From NCBI RefSeq assembly GCF_038050375.1, contig NZ_CP150886.1:868001-932000 (forward strand): a DNA stretch of 64,000 bases. The letters run 5' to 3'. This stretch comes from Okeanomitos corallinicola TIOX110 (GTDB taxonomy: Bacteria > Cyanobacteriota > Cyanobacteriia > Cyanobacteriales > Nostocaceae). This document shows positions 37,053 through 46,971 of this stretch, piece after piece (the stretch's first letter is position 1; each line of letters begins with the position of its first letter). A program made the translations under genes and the position numbers. Under the pieces are notes generated by a model that saw only the letters and a list, made by a program, of their open reading frames with translations, was not told the DNA's origin and ran no database searches.

Positions 37053-38096
37053 CTACATATTACGAGAGCGTCCACTGAATACTCTCTCTAGTTGCTTAAA
37101 GTTTTCTAACACACGACCTGTACCCAAGACAACACAACTCAGGGGATCAGCAGCAATATGGGTAACAATTCCTGTTTCATGACTAATTAAGGTGTCTATA
37201 CCTTTTAGTAATGCGCCACCACCAGCCAACATAATTCCCCGATCAATTATGTCTGCTGCTAGTTCTGGTGGAGTTCTTTCTAGTGTTCGTTTAACTGCTT
37301 CTATAATTATTGATAATGGTTCTATCATACTTTCCCGAACTTCCGGGCCTTTAATGGTTACAGTTCTTGGTAATCCAGAGAGTAGGTGCAAGCCACGGAC
37401 TTCCATAATAGTCTCATTATCATCATGGGTGGGATAGGCTGAACCAATACGAATTTTGATGTCTTCGGCGGTACGTTCTCCAATGACTAGGTTATGAACT
37501 TTTTTCATATACTGCATGATTGAGTTTGTAAGTTCATCACCAGCAATACGTACTGATTCGCTAATTACTGTCCCTTGTAGACTAAGTACGGCTACTTCTG
37601 TTGTGCCACCACCAACGTCAATGATCATGTTTCCGGTGGGTTCAGCTACTGGTAAACCTGCACCAATGGCTGCGGCTACCGGTTCATCTATTAAATATAC
37701 TTCCCTGGCACCGGCATGAGTGGCTGCATCCATGACAGCCCTTCTTTCTACTCCTGTGACACCGCTGGGAATACCGATGACAATACGTGGTAGTATGAGT
37801 GATCTTCCTTCATGTACTCGCTGGATGAAACTTTGTAGCATCAATTCGGCGGTGTCAAAATCAGCAATTACACCATCTCGCAGGGGACGAACTGCTATGA
37901 CATTACCCGGTGTACGACCGATCATTTTTTTTGCATCTTCTCCTACTGCTAGTGCTATTTTTTCATTTTGATCAATGGCAACTACTGAAGGTTCTTGCAG
38001 TACGATTCCTTTACCAGATACATAAACTAGGGTGTTGGCTGTACCGAGGTCGATACCCATATCCCATGATGAGCGAAAGTTTCTGAAAAGACCCAC
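37053..38096 (-). CDS. mreB: Rod shape-determining actin homologue MreB
   Basis: 347 aa, the standard length. ATP-binding motifs of the actin fold are in place: MGIDLGTANTLVYV (phosphate 1), MIIDVGGGTTEVAVLSL (phosphate 2) and IMLAGGGALLKGID (adenosine). It forms membrane-bound filaments that direct cell-wall insertion; in filamentous cyanobacteria it sets cell shape. It is the first gene of the mreBCD-ribD run; the 475-base gap to the divergent ssb gene carries its promoter. Confidence 0.97.
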   Translation of the reverse strand: MGLFRNFRSSWDMGIDLGTANTLVYVSGKGIVLQEPSVVAIDQNEKIALAVGEDAKKMIGRTPGNVIAVRPLRDGVIADFDTAELMLQSFIQRVHEGRSLILPRIVIGIPSGVTGVERRAVMDAATHAGAREVYLIDEPVAAAIGAGLPVAEPTGNMIIDVGGGTTEVAVLSLQGTVISESVRIAGDELTNSIMQYMKKVHNLVIGERTAEDIKIRIGSAYPTHDDNETIMEVRGLHLLSGLPRTVTIKGPEVRESMIEPLSIIIEAVKRTLERTPPELAADIIDRGIMLAGGGALLKGIDTLISHETGIVTHIAADPLSCVVLGTGRVLENFKQLERVFSGRSRNM

Positions 38097-38571
38097 GCGT
38101 ATCTATGCCCCCTATGTGCGATAATTTGTGATTAAATGATAAGTGAGAGAGTTTATTTGCCTGGATTTTATGATGTCTGTTGTATTGACTCCAGTAAATT
38201 AGACTATTTTTTTCTATAATTTTTGTCAATCTAGATGGATGTTTTAGACATCTTATTTCCTCTCTTCTGGAGTTCCTCAGTATAACCGTATAATTTTCAT
38301 AATGATGACAAGTATTTTTTGAATCATTGTGGAGAGTTAATTATATTGCTAATGATTTAACATATTTGAAATAATTTTACAAGACACCCTCTTAGCCTCA
38401 ACTTTTATTTGTCAAGATCGAAAAAACAATAAAAATACAGAGATTTTCTCTTTTCAGTAGGCATATGGGTAAGATACGGGTTTAACTTTCCTGTAGAATA
38501 GCCTGAAGGTGTCAAAATTAGCTATGATAAAATTTTTAATGTCAGTATATCTGTACTAAAAGGTAAGAATT
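38097..38571. other. Divergent promoter region of mreB and ssb
   Basis: 475 bases, AT-rich, no coding frame. It must hold promoters in both directions. A TAGAATAGCC stretch around 38493 and an AATTAGCTATGATAAAAT stretch around 38516-38533 could contain a -10 for ssb, but no strong match stands out. Confidence 0.45.
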
Positions 38572-38934
38572 ATGAGCATTAATGTTGTTACTCTAGTTGG
38601 CCGTGTAGGTGGTGATCCAGATATCAGGTATTTTGAGTCAGGAACGGTGAAATGTCAGTTGACTTTAGCAGTAAACAGAAGAACCCGCAATAGTGATCAA
38701 CCTGACTGGTTTAATTTGGAACTGTGGGGAAAAACGGCGGAAGTAGCAGGTAACTATGTCCGTAAGGGTAGTTTAATCGGGGTTAAAGGTGCGCTAAAAT
38801 TTGATACTTGGAGCGATCGCCAAACAGGAGCTAGTCGCTCAAAACCAGTGATTCAGGTGGAACAACTGGAGTTACTTGGTTCTAAGCGTGATGCTGAAAA
38901 TGGCATGAGTGATATGTCTCCAGAAAATTTCTAG
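38572..38934 (+). CDS. ssb: Single-stranded DNA-binding protein, short form
   Basis: 120 aa consisting of one OB fold (MSINVVTLVGRVGGDPDIRY, TLAVNRRTRNSDQPDWFNLE, GKTAEVAGNYVRKGSLIGV). The long flexible linker and acidic tip (DDDIPF) of E. coli SSB, which recruit partner proteins, are missing; the chain ends SDMSPENF. Short SSBs of this type are known in Anabaena. It binds single-stranded DNA in replication and repair. A GGTAAG stretch lies just upstream of the start. Confidence 0.93.
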   Translation: MSINVVTLVGRVGGDPDIRYFESGTVKCQLTLAVNRRTRNSDQPDWFNLELWGKTAEVAGNYVRKGSLIGVKGALKFDTWSDRQTGASRSKPVIQVEQLELLGSKRDAENGMSDMSPENF

Positions 38935-38939
38935 TTATT

Positions 38940-38986
38940 CAGGAGTCAGAAGGCGAACGGCCGTTCGCCCGTACAGGAGTCAGAAG
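38940..38986. repeat. Small palindrome flanked by a 13-base direct repeat
   Basis: The perfect 16-base palindrome GCGAACGGCCGTTCGC (38953-38968) sits between two copies of CAGGAGTCAGAAG (38940-38952 and 38974-38986). The layout looks like an insertion of a 21-base palindromic unit with target duplication, or a repeat-mediated copy event. It might also end the ssb transcript. Confidence 0.7.
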
Positions 38987-39007
38987 AAAGATAAATATTT
39001 CCAGTGA

Positions 39008-39754
39008 CTAATAACTAATTTGCAGGGTTACGGATGCTTGCACCTCCTGTTCACCGCCAACTACTGGGGTAGAAGCATCGGCGAGGTTAGCTTTGGCAAA
39101 TTCAGCCCTTTGCAGCATTGGTGGTGGGGGTGCGCTGGCATTGTTAATTTGAATGCTGACTATTTCCTGTGATTGTAAACCTAAACTACTCAAGACAGCT
39201 TCCGCTTGTTCTTTGGCATCTTGGGTAGCTTTTTTTAATGCTTGTTTTTGGGCATTACTAATAGCTTCGTCTGTAGCAATAAAACTGATACCATTGATTT
39301 GTGTTGCCCCAATTTTGACAGTTTCATCTAACAATGTACCGACTTGATCGGTGGGAAAACGAAAATTGACAGTGTTACTGGCAGCATAACCAGTAATTTT
39401 TTGGACGTTGTTTGTATAACTATAAACTGGGTTGAGGCGAACTCCTGTAGTTTGTAATTTATCTACATTGCGACTTTTGAGAAAATCTACCACAGCGGAT
39501 GATCTACGGGCTACTTCTTTTTGTACTTCCTGGGCGGTTTTACCTTGAACTTCTACACCTAAATTAATTTGTGATAGACTGGTGGGGATGCGTTCAATAC
39601 CAGTACCACTAACAGTTAAAGTGCGCCATATTTTGGCTTTTTCTTCGGCTGATGCGGGTAAAGCAAACATGAGACATATTAATAATGTAGTGTAGATTGT
39701 TTTCCCTAGTTTCTGAATTGGGAAAGAAGGAAGAGATAAGGTATTTCTGGACAT
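39008..39754 (-). CDS. SIMPL-domain (DUF541) exported protein
   Basis: 248 aa with an N-terminal signal peptide (hydrophobic TIYTTLLICLMFALPASA, cleavage after PASA). The rest is the SIMPL domain: RTLTVSGTGIERIPTSLSQI, VQKEVARRSSAVVDFLKSR and ATQDAKEQAEAVLSSLGL. These periplasmic or outer-membrane-linked proteins have no firmly established biochemical role; some relate to membrane stress or to signalling partners in animals. It is convergent with ssb; the next gene on its strand is 145 bases away. Confidence 0.88.
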   Translation of the reverse strand: MSRNTLSLPSFPIQKLGKTIYTTLLICLMFALPASAEEKAKIWRTLTVSGTGIERIPTSLSQINLGVEVQGKTAQEVQKEVARRSSAVVDFLKSRNVDKLQTTGVRLNPVYSYTNNVQKITGYAASNTVNFRFPTDQVGTLLDETVKIGATQINGISFIATDEAISNAQKQALKKATQDAKEQAEAVLSSLGLQSQEIVSIQINNASAPPPPMLQRAEFAKANLADASTPVVGGEQEVQASVTLQISY

Positions 39755-39898
39755 TTATATATACACTCCTCAAAAAGTGAACCTGTTTTTAGGGTTCGTC
39801 TGTTGATATTCTGGCATTGAAGATATTTAAGTATTTTGTGGTTACAATTTTGGCAACGACAATATATTTTTTTTCATATACTGTGCTGATACTCTCTC

Positions 39899-40327
39899 TT
39901 ATTCTGGTAAAAATTCAGAATCTAAAATTTCTGTGAATGTGTAGAGACAATTTTCAGGAAATAAGGATAAACCAGTTTCTCTTTCTGCGCTAATGGTAGC
40001 TAAAGGATAAACTTCTTGAATGGCTTCAGTTAGATGAGATTGAAGACTAGGGTTTTTTTGTAAGAGTTTCTCTAACCGCAGACGTTGTTCTTTGATGGTT
40101 AATTGCCAACTTCGAGAACGTAAATTAGGCTGAAATTGCCATTTTAAGAGGTGCATAATTAAAACTTCTAATCTGCTTTCTAATTGTCGCTTTTCTGAAC
40201 GTCCCATGTCTTCTATTTCTTCGGCGATATTATGCCAATCTATTTGATGGTGTTGTCCAGTTTTTAATAGTTGTACTTGTTCCTGTGTCCAAGCATAAAA
40301 GTCATTTTCGTGGGTGCTTAAGTTCAT
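39899..40327 (-). CDS. DUF29 family protein
   Basis: 142 aa. It matches the DUF29 pattern common in cyanobacteria: YAWTQEQVQLLKTG near the start, then WHNIAEEIEDMGRSEKRQLE and LIMHLLKWQFQPNLRSRSW. All-helical, soluble, function unknown. Such genes occur in many copies scattered through cyanobacterial genomes and often near mobile DNA. It is a single gene here, with AT-rich flanks and no sign of damage. Confidence 0.88.
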   Translation of the reverse strand: MNLSTHENDFYAWTQEQVQLLKTGQHHQIDWHNIAEEIEDMGRSEKRQLESRLEVLIMHLLKWQFQPNLRSRSWQLTIKEQRLRLEKLLQKNPSLQSHLTEAIQEVYPLATISAERETGLSLFPENCLYTFTEILDSEFLPE

Positions 40328-40500
40328 AAGTTCTCCATACCGAAATTAAATTATTCCATATATAATGAAGGACTTTTAAAATATTTTCTCAATACATAAT
40401 AAAATTTTTGCCACACTTATATTGTGGTATCATAAATATTTTGGCGATTTATTTATCTATCACCTACTGCCAAACAAATGATCTAGATATAATTAAAAAA

Positions 40501-40573
40501 CGAGCGTGGAGGGATTTGAACCCCCGACCCACAGAACCGGAATCTGTTGCTCTATCCACTGAGCCACACGCCC
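40501..40573 (-). tRNA. tRNA-Arg (anticodon CCG)
   Basis: Read on the minus strand it starts GGGCGTGTGGCTCAG and has the D-stem, the anticodon arm ACAGA-TTCCGGT-TCTGT (anticodon CCG), a T-arm with GGTTCAAATCC, and the acceptor end CACGCTC plus discriminator G. The acceptor stem pairs over seven bases with one G-U. No CCA is encoded. It reads CGG codons. Confidence 0.95.
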
Positions 40574-40648
40574 AAAATAATCTAATCCCAATTATAACAT
40601 CTTTTTTCCAAGTTTGGGGAAATTACCATCAAGAATTTTAATTAGCTT

Positions 40649-41869
40649 TTACAAATATTCTGCGGGGTTGACTGGTGAACCATTGCGACGGACTTCAAAA
40701 TGGAGATGGGGTCCTGTGGATAAACCTGTAGAACCGACTGCGGCGATCGCCTGTCCTTTTTCTACTCTTTGTCCTTCGCTGACATACAATTGGCTACAAT
40801 GGGCGTAGAGTGTGGTCATTCCTTTACCATGATCAACAATCAAGGCTTTACCATAACCACCATACCAACCCGCAAATATCACTACACCGGAATCTGCGGA
40901 TCTGATGGTGCTACCATAACCAGCAGCAAAATCTAATCCTGAGTGAAAACGACGATATCCGAGAATCGGGTGTGTTCTCCAACCAAAGGGACTACTGGTA
41001 GGTGCATCGCTGGGAAAAGCAAAGATACCAGTACCACGAATCCAAATTTTACTGTTAGCTTTAGCGCGTGCTTCTCTTTCTTCTTTAGCTTTTTGTTCGG
41101 CAATTTTTTGTTGAATTAAAGTTGTTAAACTTTCTGAATCTTGTTCTAATTGTTCTTGTGCTGCTGCTAAGGCTAGACGATCACTATTTAACCTTTGAAT
41201 TAAATCTGTTTGTAATTCTGCTTGGGATTGATAATCGGCTTTTTGGGCTAATAATTGTTCTCTAATAATAGCAATTTGATTTTTTTGTTTTTCTACTGCT
41301 GTTTTTTGTTGAATTAAAAAATTCGCATCTTCTGTCAGTTTATCTAAAATCTTTTGATCTGCTTGATAAACTAACTTTAAGCGTTGACGACGATTAATAA
41401 AATCACTTAAATTTGCACTTTGTAAGAGAACAGCTAAACCTTGAGAAGACTGGGAACGCTGGAGAAATCTTAATCTAGCTATGGTTGCTAATCTTCTTTG
41501 TTCATAGTTTTTTTCTGTAATTACTAATACTTCTAGTAATTTCCCCAGACTGTCATTAGCCAATTTTAAGCGATTTTCACTTTCTTGAATTTGGCTATTT
41601 GTAGATTGTAAATTATTTTCAATTCCATCTAAATGTTGTTGAGCTTGGTTTTGTAAATTGGTGAGACTGTCTTTTTTTTCAATTACTTGTTCACGCTCTT
41701 GCTGTATTTGCTGTTGCTGTTGTTTGAGTTTATCAATGTTTGGGGAAGATATACCATACACTGGTAATAATCCCACGGAAATCCACAGAATCAAAAAAAA
41801 TGCCCAACATAGCCACAAATATTTAAAATTTACTTCAATTGAATTTTTCATACCTTTATTTTTAAACAT
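40649..41869 (-). CDS. Murein hydrolase activator / M23 peptidase, EnvC-like
   Basis: 406 aa. An N-terminal membrane anchor or signal (about residues 15-38, YLWLCWAFFLILWISVGLL) is followed by a long coiled coil (about 43-260, rich in Gln, Glu and Leu) and a C-terminal LytM/M23 domain (about 285-406). Zinc-site motifs FHSGLDFAAGYG and GPHLHFEVRRNG are intact, so it may be active itself rather than only an activator of amidases such as the AmiC proteins encoded in this window. An alternative start (MKNSIEVNFKY) lies six codons later. Confidence 0.9.
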   Translation of the reverse strand: MFKNKGMKNSIEVNFKYLWLCWAFFLILWISVGLLPVYGISSPNIDKLKQQQQQIQQEREQVIEKKDSLTNLQNQAQQHLDGIENNLQSTNSQIQESENRLKLANDSLGKLLEVLVITEKNYEQRRLATIARLRFLQRSQSSQGLAVLLQSANLSDFINRRQRLKLVYQADQKILDKLTEDANFLIQQKTAVEKQKNQIAIIREQLLAQKADYQSQAELQTDLIQRLNSDRLALAAAQEQLEQDSESLTTLIQQKIAEQKAKEEREARAKANSKIWIRGTGIFAFPSDAPTSSPFGWRTHPILGYRRFHSGLDFAAGYGSTIRSADSGVVIFAGWYGGYGKALIVDHGKGMTTLYAHCSQLYVSEGQRVEKGQAIAAVGSTGLSTGPHLHFEVRRNGSPVNPAEYL

Positions 41870-42731
41870 TAAATTTAAACATTAAAAATATTACTTTGAG
41901 AAATAATAATTTGGTATAAGAATATCAACAATGTTTTACAGCACTTCCCGGTGTTATGAGGTACATATATAGCGGGCAAGATGCCCGCACCACAAGAGTT
42001 TCATGATTCAACTTTGTACCTCATTAGAGCGGAATCTGCTGTAATGGCAAAACATTATTTATAAAATCTATGTTATGGGTTTTGGTTAGACTGTGGTTGG
42101 GAAGGCAGGCATAGTTCCAAAAAACATAGACAAATATCTCATGCCTTTCATTTGCCGGGAATAACCCCGACTTTCTCGGACTACAACGCCACGCCACTTG
42201 CTACAAGTCGGGAAACCCGCCCAACGCAGTGGCTCCTCTATCCCTAGACTAAAAGCTGTCGGGACTACTTTACGTAAAATATTCAAACTACCGATGACTA
42301 TATTTGTCTATAAATTCGGCGAAGTTTACCAATACGAGCCGGGTATCAGTTGGGCTTGTGGTCTGTTAAGTTAGTATTTTGTAGCACGTCCTTTTCTAAC
42401 ACAGGCGGTAACTGCGATCGCAACCAAGGTAGAATTAGCAAAAGCTAATAAAAACTTCCTCCTTGCCCAAGCTTCCTGGTAATTGGCTAAAGACCAGTTA
42501 TTTTAACCAATAAGCCCTTGTGTATCTAATTTGGATATCTCATGCAGGATATGTAGCTTTGATGAATTAGGATATAGTTTACCCCTTTCGAGGAGATACT
42601 TGGTAAAAACTAATCTAATAACCATAATTTCTTGTTAAGTTAAATTAAACAACAGTGATTATTACCCAAAACCGAGAGGGTAAATTAAATTTCAGTATCA
42701 AATAATTCAGGGTTACGGAGTAAACTAAATT
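41870..42731. other. Long spacer with palindromic repeats, upstream of ado
   Basis: About 860 bases. Nested inverted repeats TGAGGTAC (41957-41964) / GTACCTCA (42016-42023) and GCGGGCA (41972-41978) / TGCCCGC (41982-41988) form one element; the inner part recurs at 21961-21980. A GC-richer stretch at 42160-42250 (CCCGACTT ... AAGTCGGG) resembles the repeat near 600-700. The minus-strand frame 42086-42286 lies in these repeats and is not believable as a gene. The right part should contain the ado promoter. Confidence 0.5.
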
Positions 42732-43427
42732 ATGCAGCAGCTTGTTGAACAAACCGAATTAGATTACCAAAGTGAAACCTACAAAGACGCTTACAGTCGA
42801 ATTAATGCCATTGTGATTGAAGGGGAGCAAGAAGCCCATGAAAATTACATTACATTAGGTGATTTGCTGCCAGAAAGCAAAGATGAACTAATTCAGCTTT
42901 CCAAAATGGAAAACCGCCACAAGAAAGGGTTTGAAGCTTGTGGACGCAACTTAAAAGTTACTCCAGACATACAGTTTGCGAAAGAGTTTTTCTCTGGATT
43001 GCATGAAAACTTCCAAATCGCAGCCAAAGAAGGTAAAGTTGTTACCTGTCTGTTGATTCAATCTTTGATAATTGAGTGTTTTGCGATCGCAGCTTATAAC
43101 ATCTACATTCCCGTAGCCGATGATTTTGCTCGCAAAATTACTGAAGGTGTAGTTAAAGAAGAATACAGTCACCTCAACTTTGGAGAAGTTTGGCTACAAG
43201 CAAATTTTGAAGCATCCAAAGCAGAACTAGAAGACGCGAACCGTCAAAACCTACCCATTGTTTGGCAAATGCTGAACCAAGTAACCGATGATGCCAAAAT
43301 CCTGGGCATGGAAAAAGATGCTTTAGTTGAAGATTTCATGATTCAATACGGCGAAGCCCTGAGTAACATTGGTTTTACCACCCGTGATATCATGCGTCTT
43401 TCCGCCTACGGACTAGCAACCGTCTAG
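42732..43427 (+). CDS. ado: Aldehyde-deformylating oxygenase (alkane synthesis)
   Basis: 231 aa ferritin-like di-iron enzyme that converts fatty aldehydes to alkanes plus formate, using O2 and electrons from ferredoxin. Iron ligands are seen in [15 protein letters not shown] (Glu, His) and [15 protein letters not shown] (Glu, Glu, His); the helical bundle covers the whole protein. The acyl-ACP reductase supplying its substrate is encoded 177 bases downstream, the conserved cyanobacterial pairing. A purine-rich tandem repeat lies between the two genes. Confidence 0.97.
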   Translation: MQQLVEQTELDYQSETYKDAYSRINAIVIEGEQEAHENYITLGDLLPESKDELIQLSKMENRHKKGFEACGRNLKVTPDIQFAKEFFSGLHENFQIAAKEGKVVTCLLIQSLIIECFAIAAYNIYIPVADDFARKITEGVVKEEYSHLNFGEVWLQANFEASKAELEDANRQNLPIVWQMLNQVTDDAKILGMEKDALVEDFMIQYGEALSNIGFTTRDIMRLSAYGLATV

Positions 43428-43441
43428 GGAGTAGGGGAGGT

Positions 43442-43472
43442 AGGGGAAGCAGGGGAAGCAGGGGAAGCAGGG
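43442..43472 (+). repeat. Purine-rich tandem repeat between ado and aar
   Basis: About three units of AGGGGAAGC follow the ado stop, with further G-rich sequence before and after. No hairpin can form from this strand alone. It is a likely replication-slippage site and might affect read-through into aar. Confidence 0.7.
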
Positions 43473-43604
43473 GGAGAATATTTTTAACAATACCCATTCC
43501 CCAGTCCCCAGTCCCCACTATTGACACTTTATGTAGTATTTTTAAGAGTTAGAGATTATTTTCTGATTTTACGCTTTTCATAGCACACGCCTAAAATATC
43601 ACTA

Positions 43605-44624
43605 ATGTTTGGTCTAATTGGACATCTGACAAGTTTAGAACACGCTCAATCTGTAGCTCAAGAATTGGGATACCCAGAATATGCCGATCAAGGGCTAGAC
43701 TTTTGGTGTAGCGCCCCGCCGCAAATAGTTGATCACATCACTGTCACCAGTATTACTGGTCAAAAAATAGAAGGACAGTATGTAGAATCTTGCTTTTTGC
43801 CAGAAATGTTAGCAAATCGTCGCATTAAGGCAGCAACACGGAAAATACTAAATGCGATGGCTCATGCCCAAAAGCATGGCATTGATATCACAGCTTTAGG
43901 TGGGTTTTCCTCAATTATCTTTGAGAACTTTAATTTAGAGCAGTTTAAGCAAGTCCGTAACCTAACATTAGATTTTGAAAAATTTACAACAGGAAATACT
44001 CACACAGCCTATATTATCTGTCGTCAGGTAGAAGCAGCTTCTAAACAACTGGGTATAGAACTATCAAAAGCCACAGTAGCGGTGTGTGGAGCAACAGGAG
44101 ATATTGGTAGTGCTGTCACACGCTGGCTAGATAAAAAAACAGATGTCCAAGAATTGCTATTAATAGCCCGTAACCAAGAGCGTCTGCAAGAACTACAAGC
44201 AGAATTGGGACGGGGTAAAATTATGGATCTAGAGGCAGCATTACCCGAAGCAGATATTATAGTTTGGGTTGCAAGTATGCCTAAAGGTGTAGAAATTGAT
44301 CCTACTGTGTTAAAAAAACCTTGTTTATTAATTGATGGTGGATATCCTAAAAATTTAGGCACAAAAGTTCAGCATCCAGGTGTTCATGTTTTAAATGGTG
44401 GAATAGTTGAGCATTCTTTGGATATTGACTGGAAAATCATGAAAATTGTCAATATGGATGTGCCAGAACGCCAGTTATTTGCCTGTTTTGCAGAATCAAT
44501 GTTGTTGGAATTTGAGAAGTTATACACAAACTTTTCTTGGGGGCGTAATCAGATTACCGTAGACAAAATGGAGCATATTGGTCAACTATCTGTAAAACAT
44601 GGATTTAGACCTTTATTAGTTTAG
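43605..44624 (+). CDS. aar: Long-chain acyl-ACP reductase
   Basis: 339 aa. It reduces acyl-ACP to fatty aldehyde with NADPH, the first committed step of cyanobacterial alkane synthesis. The conserved N-terminus [18 protein letters not shown] is followed by [19 protein letters not shown] and the Rossmann motif [19 protein letters not shown] (about residues 161-179). Soluble. It sits between ado and accA on the same strand, tying alkane output to fatty-acid supply. The 107-base gap to accA holds a heptamer repeat, so co-transcription is possible but not certain. Confidence 0.97.
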   Translation: MFGLIGHLTSLEHAQSVAQELGYPEYADQGLDFWCSAPPQIVDHITVTSITGQKIEGQYVESCFLPEMLANRRIKAATRKILNAMAHAQKHGIDITALGGFSSIIFENFNLEQFKQVRNLTLDFEKFTTGNTHTAYIICRQVEAASKQLGIELSKATVAVCGATGDIGSAVTRWLDKKTDVQELLLIARNQERLQELQAELGRGKIMDLEAALPEADIIVWVASMPKGVEIDPTVLKKPCLLIDGGYPKNLGTKVQHPGVHVLNGGIVEHSLDIDWKIMKIVNMDVPERQLFACFAESMLLEFEKLYTNFSWGRNQITVDKMEHIGQLSVKHGFRPLLV

Positions 44625-44683
44625 GAACTGAGGACTGGGAAAAATGAATCAGCTTTTGCCTCTTACCTATTCCTGATTCACCC

Positions 44684-44718
44684 CTGTCACCTGTCACCTG
44701 TCACCTGTCACCTGTCAC
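44684..44718. repeat. Tandem heptamer repeat CTGTCAC (5 units)
   Basis: Five exact copies of CTGTCAC between aar and accA, 14 bases before the accA start. It is the longest perfect run of the heptamer family in this window and may place the accA ribosome-binding region next to a slippage-prone tract. Confidence 0.9.
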
Positions 44719-44731
44719 CTAATCTATAACT

Positions 44732-45712
44732 ATGGCAACAACTGAACGTAAACCGCTACTGTTGGATTTTGAAAAGCCGTTAGCAGAATTGGCTACACGC
44801 ATTGATCAAATTCGTGAACTTGCAGATGAGAACTGTGTGGATGTTTCTGGGCAAATTAGCCAATTGGAAACTAGGGCGATGCAGTTACGGGAAGAAATTT
44901 TTAGCAGTCTGACTCCATCTCAGCGACTACAAGTAGCTAGACATCCTCGCCGTCCCAGTACCTTAGATTATATCCAGGCCATTAGTGATGAATGGATGGA
45001 GTTACATGGCGATCGCTGTGGTGGTGATGATCCAGCTTTAGTTGGCGGTGTGGGACGTTTGGGTGGTCAACCTGTGGTCATGTTAGGACACCAAAAAGGC
45101 CGGGATACTAAGGATAATGTCGCCCGCAATTTTGGCATGGCTGCCCCTGGAGGTTACAGAAAAGCCCTACGGTTAATGGAACACGCCAATAAATTTGGAA
45201 TGCCCATTATTACCTTTATTGACACTCCAGGAGCTTGGGCAGGTATAGAAGCAGAACATCAAGGACAAGGAGAGGCGATCGCCTACAACCTGCGGCAAAT
45301 GTTTTGTTTTGATGTGCCAATTCTCTGTACAGTCATCGGTGAAGGTGGATCTGGTGGGGCTTTAGGCATTGGTGTGGGCGATCGCCTGATGATGTTTGAA
45401 CATTCTGTTTACACAGTAGCGACCCCAGAAGCCTGTGCAGCAATTTTATGGAAAGACGCAGCTAAAGCACCCCAAGCCGCTGTAGCTTTAAAAATTATTT
45501 CCCACGATTTAAAAAACTTAGGTATTATTGACCAAATACTACCAGAACCTATCGGTGGCGCACATTCTGACCCTTTAACAACAGCTACTACCCTTAAACA
45601 GGCATTGCTTGACAATCTGGACGAACTAAACCGTTTAACCCCGGTAGAACGTCGCCAACTGCGCTATGAGAAATTCCGCAAAATCGGAGTCTTTACTGAA
45701 CTAGCCCATTAA
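44732..45712 (+). CDS. accA: Acetyl-CoA carboxylase, carboxyltransferase subunit alpha
   Basis: 326 aa. With AccD it transfers CO2 from carboxybiotin to acetyl-CoA to give malonyl-CoA. The N-terminal coiled region is followed by the crotonase-like core: [61 protein letters not shown] and [20 protein letters not shown]. Location beside aar and ado is conserved in cyanobacteria. No unusual features. Confidence 0.97.
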   Translation: MATTERKPLLLDFEKPLAELATRIDQIRELADENCVDVSGQISQLETRAMQLREEIFSSLTPSQRLQVARHPRRPSTLDYIQAISDEWMELHGDRCGGDDPALVGGVGRLGGQPVVMLGHQKGRDTKDNVARNFGMAAPGGYRKALRLMEHANKFGMPIITFIDTPGAWAGIEAEHQGQGEAIAYNLRQMFCFDVPILCTVIGEGGSGGALGIGVGDRLMMFEHSVYTVATPEACAAILWKDAAKAPQAAVALKIISHDLKNLGIIDQILPEPIGGAHSDPLTTATTLKQALLDNLDELNRLTPVERRQLRYEKFRKIGVFTELAH

Positions 45713-46065
45713 AAATAACAGCTATAAATAATTAGCACATTAACAGTGCTATAATTGCCTATGGAAGCTTAAAGATTCTTAACAATCTGAGCAGCTATAG
45801 GCGTTTGTGTTGTGTGTTCAGCAAACAAAACTAATTTAACTGAATTGGCTAGTTTGCAGATAATTCAGTAATCAGCCTTGAATTTAGAATCTCATGATCT
45901 AAGTCAATTTATCTTGAACTGACAGATCAAACTAATGATAGGCGAGATACCCATATTGACAAAGCAACTTAGCACAAGTCAGCAAAAAATCAATTGATTT
46001 TTAGAATTATTTAATTTATGGGTGGCTGGTGACTCACAGCAGAGCCAAAAAAAATTGGAGACACC
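45713..46065. other. Spacer between accA and the SDR gene
   Basis: 353 bases, AT-rich. No coding frame, repeat-family member or strong hairpin was seen; it probably holds the promoter of the SDR gene, whose start is preceded by TTGGAGACACC. Confidence 0.5.
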
Positions 46066-46791
46066 ATGAGCTTTGAGCAGAAAAGACGCGCCCTAATTAC
46101 TGGTGCAAGCAGTGGTATTGGTAAAGCGACAGCTTTAGCCTTTGCCAAAGTGGGAATAGATATCGCCTTAGTTAGTCGTTCTAGGGAGAAATTAGAGGGG
46201 GTAGTAACAGCAGCAAAAGCAACAGGAGTAGAAGCAAAAGCCTACCCTGTTGATCTAGCTTGTATTTCTCAAGTCAAAACCAAAATTGAAGCGATCGCCG
46301 ATGACTTTGGCCCCATAGATATTTTGGTAAACAATGCCGGCATGGGATATACAGCCAATTTAGATCATATTCCCCTAGAAGACTGGCAGCGGGTGATGGA
46401 CTTAAATATCACTAGCGTCTTTCAGTGCATGATGGCGATTGTGCCAAAAATGAGGCAACAAGGTCAAGGAACAATTATTAATATTGCCTCCATTGCTGCC
46501 AAACAAACCTTCCCTGGTTGGGGGGCCTACTGCGTCAGCAAAGCTGGTTTACTAGCTCTTTCTCAAACCCTAGCGCAAGAGGAACGAGCTAACGGTATTC
46601 GCGTAACTGCAATTTGTCCAGGTGCTGTGAATACGGAAATTTGGGACACAGAAACGGTTCATGCGGATTTTGATCGTGCCAAAATGTTAACCCCAGAAAT
46701 AGTCGCTCAGACAATTCTGCACACAGTTTTATTACCACAGGAAACAGTGATTGAAGAATTAACCCTGATGTCTAATGCTGGTGTTCTTTAA
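46066..46791 (+). CDS. Short-chain dehydrogenase/reductase
   Basis: 241 aa classical SDR. Cofactor motif TGASSGIGKATALAF at the N-terminus, NNAGMG in the middle, and the catalytic YCVSK (Y-x3-K) with the Ser in INIASIAAK. SR residues after the second strand (LVSRSREKL) suggest NADP(H). It resembles FabG-like 3-ketoacyl reductases of the subgroup without assigned substrates. Its position between accA and folE does not settle the pathway. Confidence 0.93.
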   Translation: MSFEQKRRALITGASSGIGKATALAFAKVGIDIALVSRSREKLEGVVTAAKATGVEAKAYPVDLACISQVKTKIEAIADDFGPIDILVNNAGMGYTANLDHIPLEDWQRVMDLNITSVFQCMMAIVPKMRQQGQGTIINIASIAAKQTFPGWGAYCVSKAGLLALSQTLAQEERANGIRVTAICPGAVNTEIWDTETVHADFDRAKMLTPEIVAQTILHTVLLPQETVIEELTLMSNAGVL

Positions 46792-46971
46792 TTGTCAGAA
46801 TTCACGATTCAGTAGGGGTTTAGAACTACGAAAACCCAGACAGAAGTCAGAATATTTGATCAATTCGTAGATCATCCACAACTGGTTTTTGACATCACTG
46901 TTAAAAAGCTGAGTGCTGTTAGCTGAACGCTTACAACCAATTACCAATTATCAATTACCAAGACTTATACT

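Noticed and set aside
42086-42286. Minus-strand frame upstream of ado
   Set aside because: It is composed of GC-rich inverted repeats and resembles no protein; more likely a dispersed repeat.
44684-44718. Possible CRISPR-like array
   Set aside because: The units are contiguous heptamers without spacers, so this is a simple tandem repeat. No CRISPR array or cas gene was seen in the window.
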